A stretch of 63,764 nucleotides of DNA from an uncultured Spirochaetales bacterium (GCA_949285145.1 CASDXQ010000011.1:1-63764); one strand, 5' to 3'; shown: positions 1 to 8,794, counted from the stretch's first letter. Notes: generated from the sequence alone by a model not told the origin. Numbers and translations are program-made.

Positions 1-1353
1 TCCATTTCAAGAAGGGACGGCTTCCAGGAGATGATGAGCGACGCGCTTTCAGGGAAGATTGACCTCATACTCACGAAATCGGTATCGCGCTTCGCGAGGA
101 ACACCGTGGACAGCCTTACCTCCGTAAGGGAACTAAAGGCTAACGGAATCGAGGTTTACTTCGAGAAGGAGAACATCTGGACATTCGACTCCAAGGGCGA
201 GCTGCTCATCACGATAATGTCCTCGCTCGCACAGGAGGAATCAAGATCGATATCTGAGAATGTGAAATGGGGAATCAGAAAGCGCTTCTAGGAAGGCAAG
301 CCGAGATTCCCTTATGCCTCGCTCGGCTACAGGAAGGGAGCGGACGGAAATCCTGAAATCGTGGAGGAGGAAGCGGAAATCGTCAGATTCATATTCTCAG
401 AGTTTCTTCTCGGACGCTCGATATCCAGCATAGCGAAATCACTGACTGATAAGGGTATCCCGACACCTCATGGAAAGCGAAAATGGAGCATATCCGCTGT
501 CAAGTCGATGCTGAGGGCGGAACGCTATACGGGCTCTTTCACGATGCAGAAGACATTCACGGAGGATTTCATATCTAAGAAGCACGTCATCAATGAAGGA
601 CAGTTGCCGATGTACCATGTCGAGGACAATCATCCCTCCATCATAACCCACGAGATGTTCGCGGCCGCTCAGGATGAGTTCATCCGCAGGGCTGAGGACG
701 GCACGAAGAAGGAATCCGCGGACATCTTCGCATCACGCATCATCTGCGGTAAATGCGGTTCATTCTATGGACGGAAGACGTGGCATTCCACAGACCAGTA
801 CACGAAGCGGATATGGCAGTGCAACGAGAAGTACAGGACAAGGGATAAGGAGAGAAGGAAGAACCATGCCCCGAATCTCTCTGAAGATGAAATCAAAAGA
901 GCCGCCACTGCAGAAATGAACAAGGTCATTGCTGACAAGGACAGGATTATGAGAAGACTGACGAAATCACTGTCAGGGAATCATGAAATCGACAGGCTGC
1001 TAAAGGAGAAGAACAGACTCGCAGGAATCATGAACGAGATGGCTGAGAAAGCCGATTCGATCCTGTCATGGAACAGCAGCACAGATGAGGCTTCCAATCC
1101 TGAGTATGCCGAAGTAAAGGCATCCTTCGAAGCGGCGGAAAACGAACTCAAGTCTGTCGAGTCACGGATTATGAGAATCAGGGCGCAGCGCGCCTCGTAC
1201 CGGCTTGTGCTCAATGCCCTTGAGAATCACTCCGAACAGCTCGAATCCTTCTCGGAGGATTTATGGATATCGCTCGTCGACAGGATGGTCGTATACAGCA
1301 AAGAAGATATCAGGCTGATTCTGAAAGACGGAACAGAAATAAGCTGCTGTTAA
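1..1353 (+). pseudogene. Large serine recombinase, interrupted by an in-frame TAG
   Basis: Site-specific DNA recombinase of the large serine family; its start lies left of the window. Visible in order: the second half of the resolvase catalytic domain ([32 protein letters not shown]), the recombinase domain, a zinc ribbon (CGKCG, then the Cys of WQCNEK) and a charged coiled-coil C-terminus. The frame is open across the whole stretch except for TAG at 289-291, between residues KRF and EGK. Homologues usually carry a polar residue there, so CAG to TAG is the simplest lesion. TAG ends ordinary genes in this window, so read-through is unlikely and I call it a pseudogene. Such enzymes integrate or excise mobile elements, which fits the accessory genes that follow. 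Confidence 0.85.
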
Positions 1354-1426
1354 TAATCCTTGTTTCAACCAAAGTACAGTAATTATTTATTCTCATTTTC
1401 TTTTGTCTTGTAAAACTTTACCAAAA

Positions 1427-1739
1427 TTTAGCCACTTTCTATTTGGTTTAGCCACAGCAGTTTTATTTTCGTTTAATTGTATTTTCCACAAAGAATAATT
1501 CATGTGATGTTCACACTTTTGATACAACCGGGATTTTGAGGCATATCTCAACAATGCAACTATAATCAATATTATTCCTTTTATTATAAGAAGTTATGAA
1601 ATAGACATTACATTTACATAAACAACATTATGAAGATTAACAAGAAGACACGATGAGAAAAACCAGCATTCTTCTGTGCTTTTTAATTCTTTAGCCACCC
1701 CTATAGGTATTTTCGTTTCATAGTGTGAATTTCGTTTCA
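1427..1739. repeat. AT-rich gene-free stretch with TTTAGCCAC and TTTTCGTTT repeats
   Basis: The 490 bases between the recombinase and the next gene (1354-1846) hold no convincing gene. They contain TTTAGCCAC at 1427, 1447 and 1690 in the same orientation. The last two are followed 19-20 bp later by TTTTCGTTT (1466 and 1710), and TTTCGTTTCA recurs at 1730. Repeated short motifs like these occur at the ends of some insertion sequences, including the IS21 family, so this may be an element end whose transposase genes are gone. That origin is a guess; the repeats are directly visible. Confidence 0.4.
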
Positions 1740-1790
1740 GGGTTTCTTTTATACAAAATCTGCTGGCGAGGCGAATTAAATTTTAAGATT

Positions 1791-1799
1791 TGGTATAAT
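1791..1799 (+). promoter_or_regulatory. Extended -10 promoter for the small-gene cluster
   Basis: TGGTATAAT is a perfect TATAAT preceded by the extended -10 TG. It sits about 48 bp before the GyrI-like gene at 1847. No good -35 is seen, which is normal for extended -10 promoters. It probably drives the tight cluster 1847-3825. Confidence 0.55.
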
Positions 1800-1846
1800 A
1801 GCAGTAATCCACGTCCAGTCAACATAATCCAAAGAGGAGATCCCAT

Positions 1847-2482
1847 ATGCCATTCGATTTCAAGAAAGAATACAAAGAGTTCTATATGCCAAAGCAGGTA
1901 CCTGCGGTAATCACAATACCGTCTATGAACTACATAGCTGTCAGCGGGACAGGTAACCCAAATGATGAAAATGGTGAGTACAAAGAAGCGGTCGGGCTTC
2001 TGTATGCTGTTGCCTATACGCTGAAAATGTCAGAGAAATCAGGATACGAGATGAAGGGTTTCTTCGACTATGTTGTCCCTCCTCTTGAAGGTCTCTGGTG
2101 GCAGCAGAATTCAGATGAGAGGATAAATTATTCAAGAAAGGATGATTTCAACTGGATTTCAATGATACGAATCCCAGATTTCGTATCTTCTGACGATGTT
2201 GAATGGGCGAAACAGACAGCATCAAAGAAGAAAGGTCTGGATTGCTCAAAAGTGGAATTTATGAATCTGGATGAAGGACTCTGCGTCCAGATAATGCATG
2301 TCGGATCATATGACTCAGAGCCGGAAACTGTGAGGCTCATGGATGATTATCTGAAAGCAGAAGGATACGAGAAGGATATAAACGATGTGCGGAGGCACCA
2401 TGAGATATATCTTTCAGACCCACGCAAGGCAGATCCATCAAAAATGAAGACCGTCATAAGACACCCAATCCGGAAAAGGTGA
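1847..2482 (+). CDS. GyrI-like small-molecule-binding protein
   Basis: A 211-residue protein of the GyrI-like (SbmC/BmrR effector-binding) superfamily, here without a DNA-binding domain. The start is typical of stand-alone members (FDFKKEYKEFY followed by a PAVITIPSMNYIAVSG strand), and the C-terminus ends KTVIRHPIRKR, as in related uncharacterised proteins. The family binds hydrophobic or cationic small molecules; some members hydrolyse cyclopropyl natural products. The ATG at 1847 follows an AGAGGAG ribosome site. It is first in a same-strand run with 4-15 bp gaps. The ligand cannot be read from the sequence. Confidence 0.8.
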   Translation: MPFDFKKEYKEFYMPKQVPAVITIPSMNYIAVSGTGNPNDENGEYKEAVGLLYAVAYTLKMSEKSGYEMKGFFDYVVPPLEGLWWQQNSDERINYSRKDDFNWISMIRIPDFVSSDDVEWAKQTASKKKGLDCSKVEFMNLDEGLCVQIMHVGSYDSEPETVRLMDDYLKAEGYEKDINDVRRHHEIYLSDPRKADPSKMKTVIRHPIRKR

Positions 2483-2486
2483 TGAA

Positions 2487-2912
2487 ATGAATAACAATGA
2501 AGATATCATACGTTATTTCTACGAACATATAGTTTCTGACAACCTTCTTGGAAAGCTTGAAGACTTCGCTTCAGAAGACTGTACGGTATGGGCTGATGGT
2601 AAATCTGAGAAGGTCGGTGTAAATGGCATGAAGGAACATCTTGAAGCCATAAGGCATACCTATCCTGATTACAGAATGAAAATATTGAGACAGTTCGTTT
2701 CAGGTGATTACGTGATATCGGAATTCAGAATGGAAGGTACCTTCCAGAATGAATGGCTTGGAATAAAACCGACAGGTGAAAGAATCTCAATCACAGGCGT
2801 CGATATCGATAAAGTCATCGATGGTAAAATCGTCGAACATGGTGGTGCTGCAAATACATTCGAGGCATTCTGGGCGATGAATTTGATTATGCCAGATAGT
2901 AACCATCTATAA
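2487..2912 (+). CDS. SnoaL/NTF2-like fold protein (ester cyclase-like)
   Basis: A 141-residue single-domain protein of the SnoaL-like branch of the NTF2-like cone fold. Supporting signs are its length, the N-terminal helix (NNEDIIRYFYEHIVSDN), the HLEAIRHTYPDYRMKI segment and the closing strand pair around SITGVDIDKVIDGKIVEHGG, which is typical of SnoaL/ester-cyclase relatives. These proteins bind hydrophobic ligands, and some are isomerases or hydrolases; the substrate here is unknown. It starts 4 bp after the GyrI-like gene behind an AAGGTG site, so the two are probably co-translated. Confidence 0.75.
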   Translation: MNNNEDIIRYFYEHIVSDNLLGKLEDFASEDCTVWADGKSEKVGVNGMKEHLEAIRHTYPDYRMKILRQFVSGDYVISEFRMEGTFQNEWLGIKPTGERISITGVDIDKVIDGKIVEHGGAANTFEAFWAMNLIMPDSNHL

Positions 2913-2927
2913 GGGAGAGTTGGATAG

Positions 2928-3386
2928 ATGAAGTTGAAAAATCCTATGCTTGTGGTAAAGGACATTGATAAATCAGTCGAGTTCTACAAAAGGGTCTTCT
3001 CCCTGCATGTCATCATGGATTTCGGAGCAAACAAGACTCTGACAGGAGGACTGGCTCTGCAGACAGAAGATACATACAGGGACTTTATCGGAATGGAAAT
3101 CCAATTCGGAGGTAATGATTCAGAAATCTATTTTGAAGAACATGATTTCGACAGCTTCATCAATAAGCTGAAAGACTTAGATGTTGAATATGTTCATCCT
3201 GTCGTTGAGCATAAATGGGGACAGCGTGTTGTACGTCTCTATGATCCTGATAGGCATATCATTGAGGTCGGAGAGGATATGAAGGTGGTATGCAGACGGT
3301 TCCTTGATAGCGGTATGACACCTGAAGAGGTGGCAAAGCGTATGGATGTACCGATGAAATTCATCAATGTCTGCATGAGGAGCTAA
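2928..3386 (+). CDS. VOC-family (glyoxalase/bleomycin-resistance-like) protein
   Basis: A 152-residue vicinal-oxygen-chelate protein. The first 120 residues show the usual beta-alpha-beta pattern: NPMLVVKDIDKSVEFYKRVF at the start, a central EIYFEEHDFDSF strand-helix, and VVRLYDPDRHIIEVGE at the end with the metal-ligand-like Glu. The last 30 residues form an added helix-turn-helix-like tail (GMTPEEVAKRMDVPMKFIN) seen in some clostridial homologues. It lies 15 bp after the SnoaL-like gene. Plausible roles are detoxification or resistance to a small molecule; the substrate is unknown. Confidence 0.8.
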   Translation: MKLKNPMLVVKDIDKSVEFYKRVFSLHVIMDFGANKTLTGGLALQTEDTYRDFIGMEIQFGGNDSEIYFEEHDFDSFINKLKDLDVEYVHPVVEHKWGQRVVRLYDPDRHIIEVGEDMKVVCRRFLDSGMTPEEVAKRMDVPMKFINVCMRS

Positions 3387-3396
3387 GGAAGAGGCT

Positions 3397-3825
3397 ATGG
3401 AGAAGACTAAGCTTGAGAAAATCCCATCTGAGTCCATTATGATCGCCCTGCTTGGGAAGGCTTTATATGATGTTTGGCTATCCTTATGTTCTGTCATTGA
3501 CGAAAGATATGACATGGAAAGAGCATGGAACAGTGGAGGTAAAAACTGGACATATGAGTATAAATACCGCAGAGGTGGAAAAACTCTATGTTCGTTATAT
3601 GCTAGGAACAACTGTGTGGGATTTATGATTATCTTCGGGAAAGATGAACGCACGAAGTTTGAAGAAAACAGAGAAAGCTATTCTTCAGGAGTTCAGAAGA
3701 TATATGATGAAGCCCAAACATATCATGACGGAAAATGGATCATGTTCTATCCTGAGGATTCTTTAATGTTTGATGATTTCATGAGACTGCTTGAGATCAA
3801 GAGGAAACCCAATAGGAAACGATGA
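3397..3825 (+). CDS. DUF3788 family protein
   Basis: A 142-residue protein that I recognise as DUF3788 from its pattern: an N-terminal LLGKALYDVWLSLCSVI helix, the WNSGGKNWTYEYKYRRGGKTLCSLY sheet region, a FMIIFGKDERTKFEEN segment, and a C-terminal KWIMFYPED strand followed by a basic tail. Function is unknown. It is the fourth gene of the compact run, 10 bp after the VOC gene, and such genes are commonly found with VOC and GyrI-like neighbours. Confidence 0.75.
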   Translation: MEKTKLEKIPSESIMIALLGKALYDVWLSLCSVIDERYDMERAWNSGGKNWTYEYKYRRGGKTLCSLYARNNCVGFMIIFGKDERTKFEENRESYSSGVQKIYDEAQTYHDGKWIMFYPEDSLMFDDFMRLLEIKRKPNRKR

Positions 3826-3903
3826 TTATTACTGACAGGCGGAAGCCTGTAACGAAATGTTGTTCGGACTTTTCTAAACTTATAATATAAAGAGGAGCTT
3901 TGA

Positions 3904-4671
3904 ATGGAGTATATTAAAGTAACGGATGAGAATATAGAGAAAGAGCATATATGCTGTGCGATCTCAAATAATAATGATATCCAGGTATCATCTAAAAAAT
4001 CCTGGTTACGAGAGCGTTTTAATGAAGGATTGGTTTTCCTGAAAAGCAAAGAAAGAGGAAAATGCTTTATTGAATACATTCCTGCTGAAAATGCATGGAT
4101 TCCTATCAAGGCTGATGGCTATATGTATATCAACTGCCTTTGGGTGGCCGGCTCCTTAAAAGGAAATGGGTATTCAACAGATTTATTAAATGCCTGTATT
4201 GAAGATTGCAAAAACAAAGGTAAAAAAGGAATATGCATTTTATCCTCAAAAAAGAAGAAACCCTTTTTATCTGATCCAAAATTTTTGAAATACAAAGGTT
4301 TCATCGCTTGTGATGAAGCAGATAACGGTATCCAGCTATGGAGTTTATCATTTGATAAAAATGCTTCTATACCTAAATTCAAAGAGTGTGCTAGGCACCC
4401 TCATATTGATGAAAAGGGATATGTTTTATATTACACCAGCCAATGCCCATTTAATGCAAAATATGTTCCTGTCGTGGAAGCAATAGCAAAAGAAAAAGGA
4501 GTATGTTTTAAAGCCATTCATTTACAAAAAACACAAGAAGCGCAGAATGCGCCTACGCCAATCACAACTTATGCCCTATTTTATAACGGAGAGTATTTGA
4601 CAAATGAGCAAATGAATGACACGAGGTTTTTGAAGCTATTAGAAAAGAATACAGAGGTTCCGTTTAATTAA
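3904..4671 (+). CDS. GNAT acetyltransferase with C-terminal YoaP-like domain
   Basis: A 255-residue two-domain protein. Residues 1 to about 145 are a GNAT acyltransferase: the central strand is YINCLWVAGSLKGNGYSTDL, where the loop binds the acetyl-CoA pyrophosphate, followed by a KGICILSSKKKKPFLSDP strand-helix. Residues from about 165 are the YoaP-like domain with the thioredoxin-like YYTSQCPFNAKYV motif (a single Cys). B. subtilis YoaP is the namesake; its acceptor is unknown. A good AGAGGAG site precedes the ATG. It is followed directly by the remains of another GNAT gene. Confidence 0.8.
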   Translation: MEYIKVTDENIEKEHICCAISNNNDIQVSSKKSWLRERFNEGLVFLKSKERGKCFIEYIPAENAWIPIKADGYMYINCLWVAGSLKGNGYSTDLLNACIEDCKNKGKKGICILSSKKKKPFLSDPKFLKYKGFIACDEADNGIQLWSLSFDKNASIPKFKECARHPHIDEKGYVLYYTSQCPFNAKYVPVVEAIAKEKGVCFKAIHLQKTQEAQNAPTPITTYALFYNGEYLTNEQMNDTRFLKLLEKNTEVPFN

Positions 4672-4951
4672 CGGATATGGACATATTGATGATGACATTC
4701 CTGAATTTGTAATTTCTGTACTCCAAGAATATAGAGCCAAGGGGATTGGGACGGTACTCCTGTCTGAGCTTCTGGATTCTCTGAAGATGAAGAACTGTAG
4801 ATATGTATCCCTCTCTGTTCAGAAGGCTAATACTGCAGCATTAAGGCTCTACAGGAAAGCAGGTTTCAGGATTGTCGAGGATAAAGGAGATGAACTTGTA
4901 ATGAAAATCGATCTTGAAAATAACGAAGCGGTGTTTGCTGTCATCAGGTAG
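4661..4951 (+). pseudogene. C-terminal fragment of a second GNAT acetyltransferase
   Basis: Reading the frame that overlaps the end of the previous gene gives a clear GNAT C-terminal half with no start codon: GYGHIDDDIPEFVISVL, EYRAKGIGTVLLSELL (the acetyl-CoA loop), SLSVQKANTAALRLYRKAGF, then a TAG stop at 4949-4951. This is the standard end of a stand-alone GNAT of about 150 residues; the N-terminal half is missing. A deletion joining it to the YoaP-type gene is the simplest explanation. Bases 4952-5142 show nothing recognisable. Confidence 0.75.
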
Positions 4952-5142
4952 CATCTTTCGGCAATCCATAGATACAGAGATTACTCACAGTCCCATCCTT
5001 TATGACAGCATTATGAAGAAATAGTTGAGAAGAACATATTTTGAAGTGAGAAAGCAAAACTCAACCAATGGTTTGTTTAATCCAGAGGGCAAAAAACATA
5101 ATATTGAAATCAGGAACAGAATGATGTTCGCTTGGAGAACAA

Positions 5143-5754
5143 ATGATTGATCAGACAAAGATAGGAAGATTCATCGCAGCTAAAAGGAAGGAGAAATCCC
5201 TTACTCAGGCTGAAGTCGCAAAGAGCTTGGGCATAACAGACAGAGCTGTTTCAAAATGGGAGAGAGGACTCGCCCTTCCTGATGCATCCATAATGCTGAA
5301 TCTGTGCAGCATTCTGGGTATCAGCATCACGGAACTGCTCACGGGAGAAGAGGCAATGGAAGAGGACTATAAGGACAAGGCGGAAAAACTCATTCTTGAG
5401 ATAAGGAAAAAAGAAGAAGAGAACAACAGGTATCTGCTCAGACTTGAGACAGTTATAGGTGTTCTAGCCACTGTCTCTTGCCTCACAATCATATTTATAG
5501 CGGCATTTCTGACTCCAGGAACCGTACTTATGTCTTCCCTGGTTTTGATTGCGCTCTTGATACTCTTTATAGGAATTTATTTTGCATTGAATATCGAGCG
5601 AGATGCGGGATATTACGAATGCAGATCCTGCCATCATAGATACGTTCCTGATTTCAGCCGTGTCGTCATGGCGATGCATATAGGAAGAGTTCGTCTGATG
5701 AAATGCCCTTCATGTGGAAAGAGGACATGGCAGAAGAAAGTTCTTTCAAGATAG
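5143..5754 (+). CDS. XRE-family regulator with membrane segments and zinc ribbon
   Basis: A 203-residue protein. Residues 5-60 form a Cro/CI-type helix-turn-helix (GRFIAAKRKEKSLTQAEVAKS, then ITDRAVSKWERGLALPD). A charged helix (residues 70-100) leads to two hydrophobic segments (about 105-125 and 128-150) that should anchor it in the membrane. The C-terminus is a four-Cys zinc ribbon (CRSC and CPSC). This HTH-membrane-zinc-ribbon layout is common in Firmicutes-type accessory regulators of unknown signal. Its target may be the gene starting 25 bp downstream. Confidence 0.8.
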   Translation: MIDQTKIGRFIAAKRKEKSLTQAEVAKSLGITDRAVSKWERGLALPDASIMLNLCSILGISITELLTGEEAMEEDYKDKAEKLILEIRKKEEENNRYLLRLETVIGVLATVSCLTIIFIAAFLTPGTVLMSSLVLIALLILFIGIYFALNIERDAGYYECRSCHHRYVPDFSRVVMAMHIGRVRLMKCPSCGKRTWQKKVLSR

Positions 5755-5767
5755 ACTTCTCTGAACC

Positions 5768-5773
5768 TATAAT
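5768..5773 (+). promoter_or_regulatory. -10 element 5 nt before the ATG at 5779
   Basis: A perfect TATAAT is followed by five bases and the ATG of the zinc-ribbon/flavin-binding gene, leaving no room for a ribosome site. If used, the mRNA would start at or next to the ATG (leaderless). No clear -35 is seen. Confidence 0.45.
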
Positions 5774-5778
5774 TAGGC

Positions 5779-6447
5779 ATGGAAAAGAAAATCTGCCAGA
5801 GCTGTGGCATGAAAATGGATGAGAGTCTCTATGGAACACATGGAGATGGACACAAGAATACTGAATACTGCATACACTGCTTCAAAGATGGATTCTTCAC
5901 CGTATCCTCAATGGAAGAGCAGATTGAAATCAACACATCACCTGAAGGACTTGAGGATTTCAACAAAGCTTCCGGACTGAATCTCCCGGAAGATGAAGCA
6001 GTTAAGGGACTTCGCCTGTATCTCCCTACCCTTAAAAGATGGTTGAAAGCTGAGGATCAGGCTTCCTGGATACTCGACCATACAGGATATGTAACGTTAT
6101 CAACGATAGATGAGGAAGGTTTTCCTCGTCCTGTTGCGATAGATGTGATCGCGCATGATGGTATAAAGACAATCTGGATGACAACGTTCAGAAATTCAAA
6201 CAAAGCGAGACAGCTTATGAAGAATCCTAAAGCAGGAATCTCTTTCGTGCATGAGGCAGACAGTGTAACGCTTACAGGAATTGCTGAAGTCATTACAGAC
6301 AGTACCACTCTCCATGAATTCTGGAAAGATGTTTTTATACATTATTACACTGCCGGCCCTGACGATGAGAATTACTGCCTTATCAGATTCACGACACAGA
6401 AAGCAGTATGCTGGATAGACAGCGAGAAAAAGGAATTCTGTTTTTGA
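5779..6447 (+). CDS. Zinc-ribbon plus pyridoxamine-5'-phosphate-oxidase-like flavin-binding protein
   Basis: A 222-residue fusion. Residues 4-45 are a small zinc-binding domain (CQSCGMKM, then CIHC). After a helical linker (KGLRLYLPTLKRWLK), residues 95-222 form a PNPOx-like split-barrel: HTGYVTLSTIDEEGFPRPV, a KTIWMTTFRNSNKARQL core strand-helix and GISFVHEADSVTLTGIAEV. Such proteins bind FMN or F420-like cofactors and are often general stress or putative nitroreductase proteins. The enzymatic reaction is unknown. It lies 24 bp after the XRE regulator. Confidence 0.75.
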   Translation: MEKKICQSCGMKMDESLYGTHGDGHKNTEYCIHCFKDGFFTVSSMEEQIEINTSPEGLEDFNKASGLNLPEDEAVKGLRLYLPTLKRWLKAEDQASWILDHTGYVTLSTIDEEGFPRPVAIDVIAHDGIKTIWMTTFRNSNKARQLMKNPKAGISFVHEADSVTLTGIAEVITDSTTLHEFWKDVFIHYYTAGPDDENYCLIRFTTQKAVCWIDSEKKEFCF

Positions 6448-6614
6448 TTTTCCAAGTGCAAGTAAAACAGAATTTCTGTGAAGCGAAGTTCACCTTGTTC
6501 ATATTTCACAATTTACCAGCAAATAGTTGAATTAAAATAATTTAAAAAATTTATTGAATCTGATTTTAACTGCTCTTATCATGATTTCCAAATCTTGAGT
6601 AACAGGTGGGAATA

Positions 6615-7049
6615 ATGGTAATCGAGGAATTCAGAAATATCAGAATCGCTTATATGCGGAGAACCGGAGAATATGGAATCAGAAACAAGGAATTGATGGA
6701 AACATTCAAAGCATATCTCAGGGATAGGAACCTGCTCTCTGCAGACAACACAATCCTTGGGATTGCATTGGATGATCCGGACAGTGTGGAGAAAGAAAAC
6801 CTAAGATATGATGTCGGTCTTGTTATGACAGGAAATGAAAATATCGGATTAGACGTGAGGAAAATACCAGATGGAATGTATTCCGTCTTTGAAATACCTC
6901 ATACGGCAGAGGCTGTATCGGAATTCTGGAGTAATCTTTCATCCTTGCTTGGTAAGCTGCCAGTCGATCGGTCAAAGCCGGTTGTTGAACGCTACAATGC
7001 AGCAAAGATTTCAAATCATTTGTGTGAGTTCTGCATACCGCTGAAATAA
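6615..7049 (+). CDS. GyrI-like domain protein (second copy of the fold)
   Basis: A 144-residue protein with the stand-alone GyrI-like (AraC effector-binding) fold: IEEFRNIRIAYMRRTGEYG, LGIALDDPDSVEKENLRYDVGLVM and GMYSVFEIPHTAEAVSEFW are the diagnostic segments. The ATG at 6615 is preferred over an in-frame GTG at 6606 because AGGTGGG lies just upstream. It has no DNA-binding domain and probably binds or neutralises a small molecule. It is a different subfamily from the gene at 1847. About 150 bp of AT-rich spacer precede it. Confidence 0.75.
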   Translation: MVIEEFRNIRIAYMRRTGEYGIRNKELMETFKAYLRDRNLLSADNTILGIALDDPDSVEKENLRYDVGLVMTGNENIGLDVRKIPDGMYSVFEIPHTAEAVSEFWSNLSSLLGKLPVDRSKPVVERYNAAKISNHLCEFCIPLK

Positions 7050-7145
7050 ACTTCAAAATAAAATTTTATAACACTTGCAATAAAAAATTTGTTTTTATAG
7101 CCTGATTACAGAAGTGGCGCCACTCTCTGATAAGGAGAGTATTGA

Positions 7146-8096
7146 ATGAGACATTTTGATTTGCATAACGGTTCTTCTCTTGCAGATAAAATCATGAGAA
7201 GAGGAATAGATTTACTTGGAGAAATACCTTTCCCTTTGACTCCGGACAGGTTCGATTTCGCTTCCTCATGCCTGCCTTTGTACGAAAAGCATTATCCTCA
7301 AATCATCTTGGAGATCCAGAACCTTGCAAAAGGTTTGAACATTGATGAAAAGATTCTGTTTGCACTTTTCTTTTCAATGTATGCGATAGTTCCTGTAGCA
7401 CATTGTTCCTGTATTGCAGTGCGTGATGAGGAGAATGTTTTTCTCGGACGTAACAGTGATTTCTATATCCATATGAAGGAGCTGAACAGCCATTTCATCT
7501 ATGACGGTTATTATGGAAACAGCACAGCCTTCCTTGAACTGGAGGACGGCAGGAATAAAGCAGGACTTGCCATCGGTTTTACATCCGTCTTTCCTCATAA
7601 TCCGAAGCCCGGCCTCAACTCAGGATTGATTCTGCGTCTGCTTCTCGAAAAGGCAGATTCAGTGAAATCTGCAATAGAGATATTGGAATCCATTCCAATT
7701 GCATCATCCCAGACCTATATGCTGGCGGATAAAAGCGGACATATCGCATATGTGGAATGCTCACCGGAACATATGGAGACAGCAGAATACAGAGAAGGCA
7801 GGCATTGCCTGATATCAACAAACCGCTTCATTCTCCCGGGAATGCAACCATACTCCATCACCGTAGATGATGACTGGAACGCAGAGGCAAGACATGAAGC
7901 AATAGAAACAGTTCTTTCAGAGCATTCAGAGTGGAATCTGTCTGTAATGAGGAAATCTCTCGTTTCCGCAAGCTCATACGATACTGCCACTGGACATGAT
8001 ACTGTATGGTCTGTCATTGAAGACATGAGTGCCGGTCAGGCTTACCTTTGTGAAGGCAATCCATCCGAAAACAGCTACAGCAAAACAGAGCTCTGA
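7146..8096 (+). CDS. C45-type autoproteolytic amide hydrolase / acyltransferase (Ntn fold)
   Basis: A 316-residue member of the linear amide C-N hydrolase / acyl-CoA:6-aminopenicillanic-acid acyltransferase group. The nucleophile region is AHCSCIAVRDEENVFLGRNSD, where one of the two Cys should become the new N-terminus after self-cleavage; GLNSGLILRLLLEKADSVKSAI and YVECSPEHME are further family hallmarks. Such enzymes cleave or transfer acyl groups on small amides or peptides; the substrate is unknown. An AGGAGA site lies upstream. It converges on the acetyltransferase at 8175, with a hairpin between them. Confidence 0.75.
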   Translation: MRHFDLHNGSSLADKIMRRGIDLLGEIPFPLTPDRFDFASSCLPLYEKHYPQIILEIQNLAKGLNIDEKILFALFFSMYAIVPVAHCSCIAVRDEENVFLGRNSDFYIHMKELNSHFIYDGYYGNSTAFLELEDGRNKAGLAIGFTSVFPHNPKPGLNSGLILRLLLEKADSVKSAIEILESIPIASSQTYMLADKSGHIAYVECSPEHMETAEYREGRHCLISTNRFILPGMQPYSITVDDDWNAEARHEAIETVLSEHSEWNLSVMRKSLVSASSYDTATGHDTVWSVIEDMSAGQAYLCEGNPSENSYSKTEL

Positions 8097-8132
8097 CCAT
8101 CGGAAGAATAACCTTCCCACTTTTTTGAAGAA

Positions 8133-8170
8133 CAGGCGGAATTGTCATTAAGAATCCTGTATTCCGCCTG
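8133..8170. terminator. Hairpin between convergent genes
   Basis: A perfect 10-bp inverted repeat (CAGGCGGAAT at 8133-8142, ATTCCGCCTG at 8161-8170) with an 18-nt loop sits between the convergent genes ending at 8096 and 8175. A six-T run lies just before it (8121-8126) rather than after. It is probably a two-way transcription stop or mRNA end-stabiliser. Confidence 0.5.
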
Positions 8171-8174
8171 CGTT

Positions 8175-8783
8175 TCATGAGGGGTACCAGATCATGTCAT
8201 ACAGCGTCATGGTTGTTGTAATGTGCCTCATACCGGCAAGCGTCATGCCGAGATGTCTGTATTTTTCCACCTTGACCATCTCATCGGTTTCAAGCACACA
8301 GGGAATACCTTTTTTCTCCGCCACCGATTTTGCAACATTCAGAGCCTGACTCATATACCCATTCCCCTGATACGGTTTTCTCACACAGAGCATGGCTACA
8401 TTGACGAAAGGTTCCTTGTTCTTTCTCATCGTGTCAGCAAGAGAAGGTCCGGCACTGCGAACAAGTTTCAGCATGTGTGTCAGAGATGACAGCCTGACAG
8501 ATTTCATTACGATGAAAGGGAATTTCACCAGCAGGGAAAGAGGAGGTTTCCACTCTGATGCCGTGATGCCAATGTAAGCCTGTCTTTCATCTCCGACAGT
8601 CCAGATCCAGCCGGCTTTCAGTGCCATTTTAAGCGATGCCGTCTGATAGCGGATGATATCTTCTCGGCTTCCAAGCATGGTGAACAGATTTTCTTCCCCG
8701 TTGCTGAAAGCGTAATCCGCATACGTTTCAGCTATTTCCCTTATTTCCCCGTCTGTCAGTGTTCTAACGTTTTCAGCAGTCAT
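8175..8783 (-). CDS. GNAT-family N-acetyltransferase
   Basis: A 202-residue acetyltransferase. The N-terminal helix region (LTDGEIREIAETYADYAFSN) and the C-terminal NVAMLCVRKPYQGNGYMSQAL acetyl-CoA loop followed by GIPCVLETDEMVKVEKYRHLGM match the GNAT subgroup of about 200 residues common in Firmicutes and spirochaetes. The acceptor is unknown. The ATG at 8783 follows a GGAGG site. It lies 11 bp downstream of the small membrane protein gene, and the two are probably co-transcribed. Confidence 0.75.
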   Translation of the reverse strand: MTAENVRTLTDGEIREIAETYADYAFSNGEENLFTMLGSREDIIRYQTASLKMALKAGWIWTVGDERQAYIGITASEWKPPLSLLVKFPFIVMKSVRLSSLTHMLKLVRSAGPSLADTMRKNKEPFVNVAMLCVRKPYQGNGYMSQALNVAKSVAEKKGIPCVLETDEMVKVEKYRHLGMTLAGMRHITTTMTLYDMIWYPS

Positions 8784-8794
8784 AAGCGGCCTCC

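Noticed and set aside
3835-3850. Hairpin ACAGGC-GGAA-GCCTGT considered as an integron attC site
   Set aside because: No paired core sites with the attC consensus surround it, and no integron integrase is present; spacers between the small genes are dissimilar.
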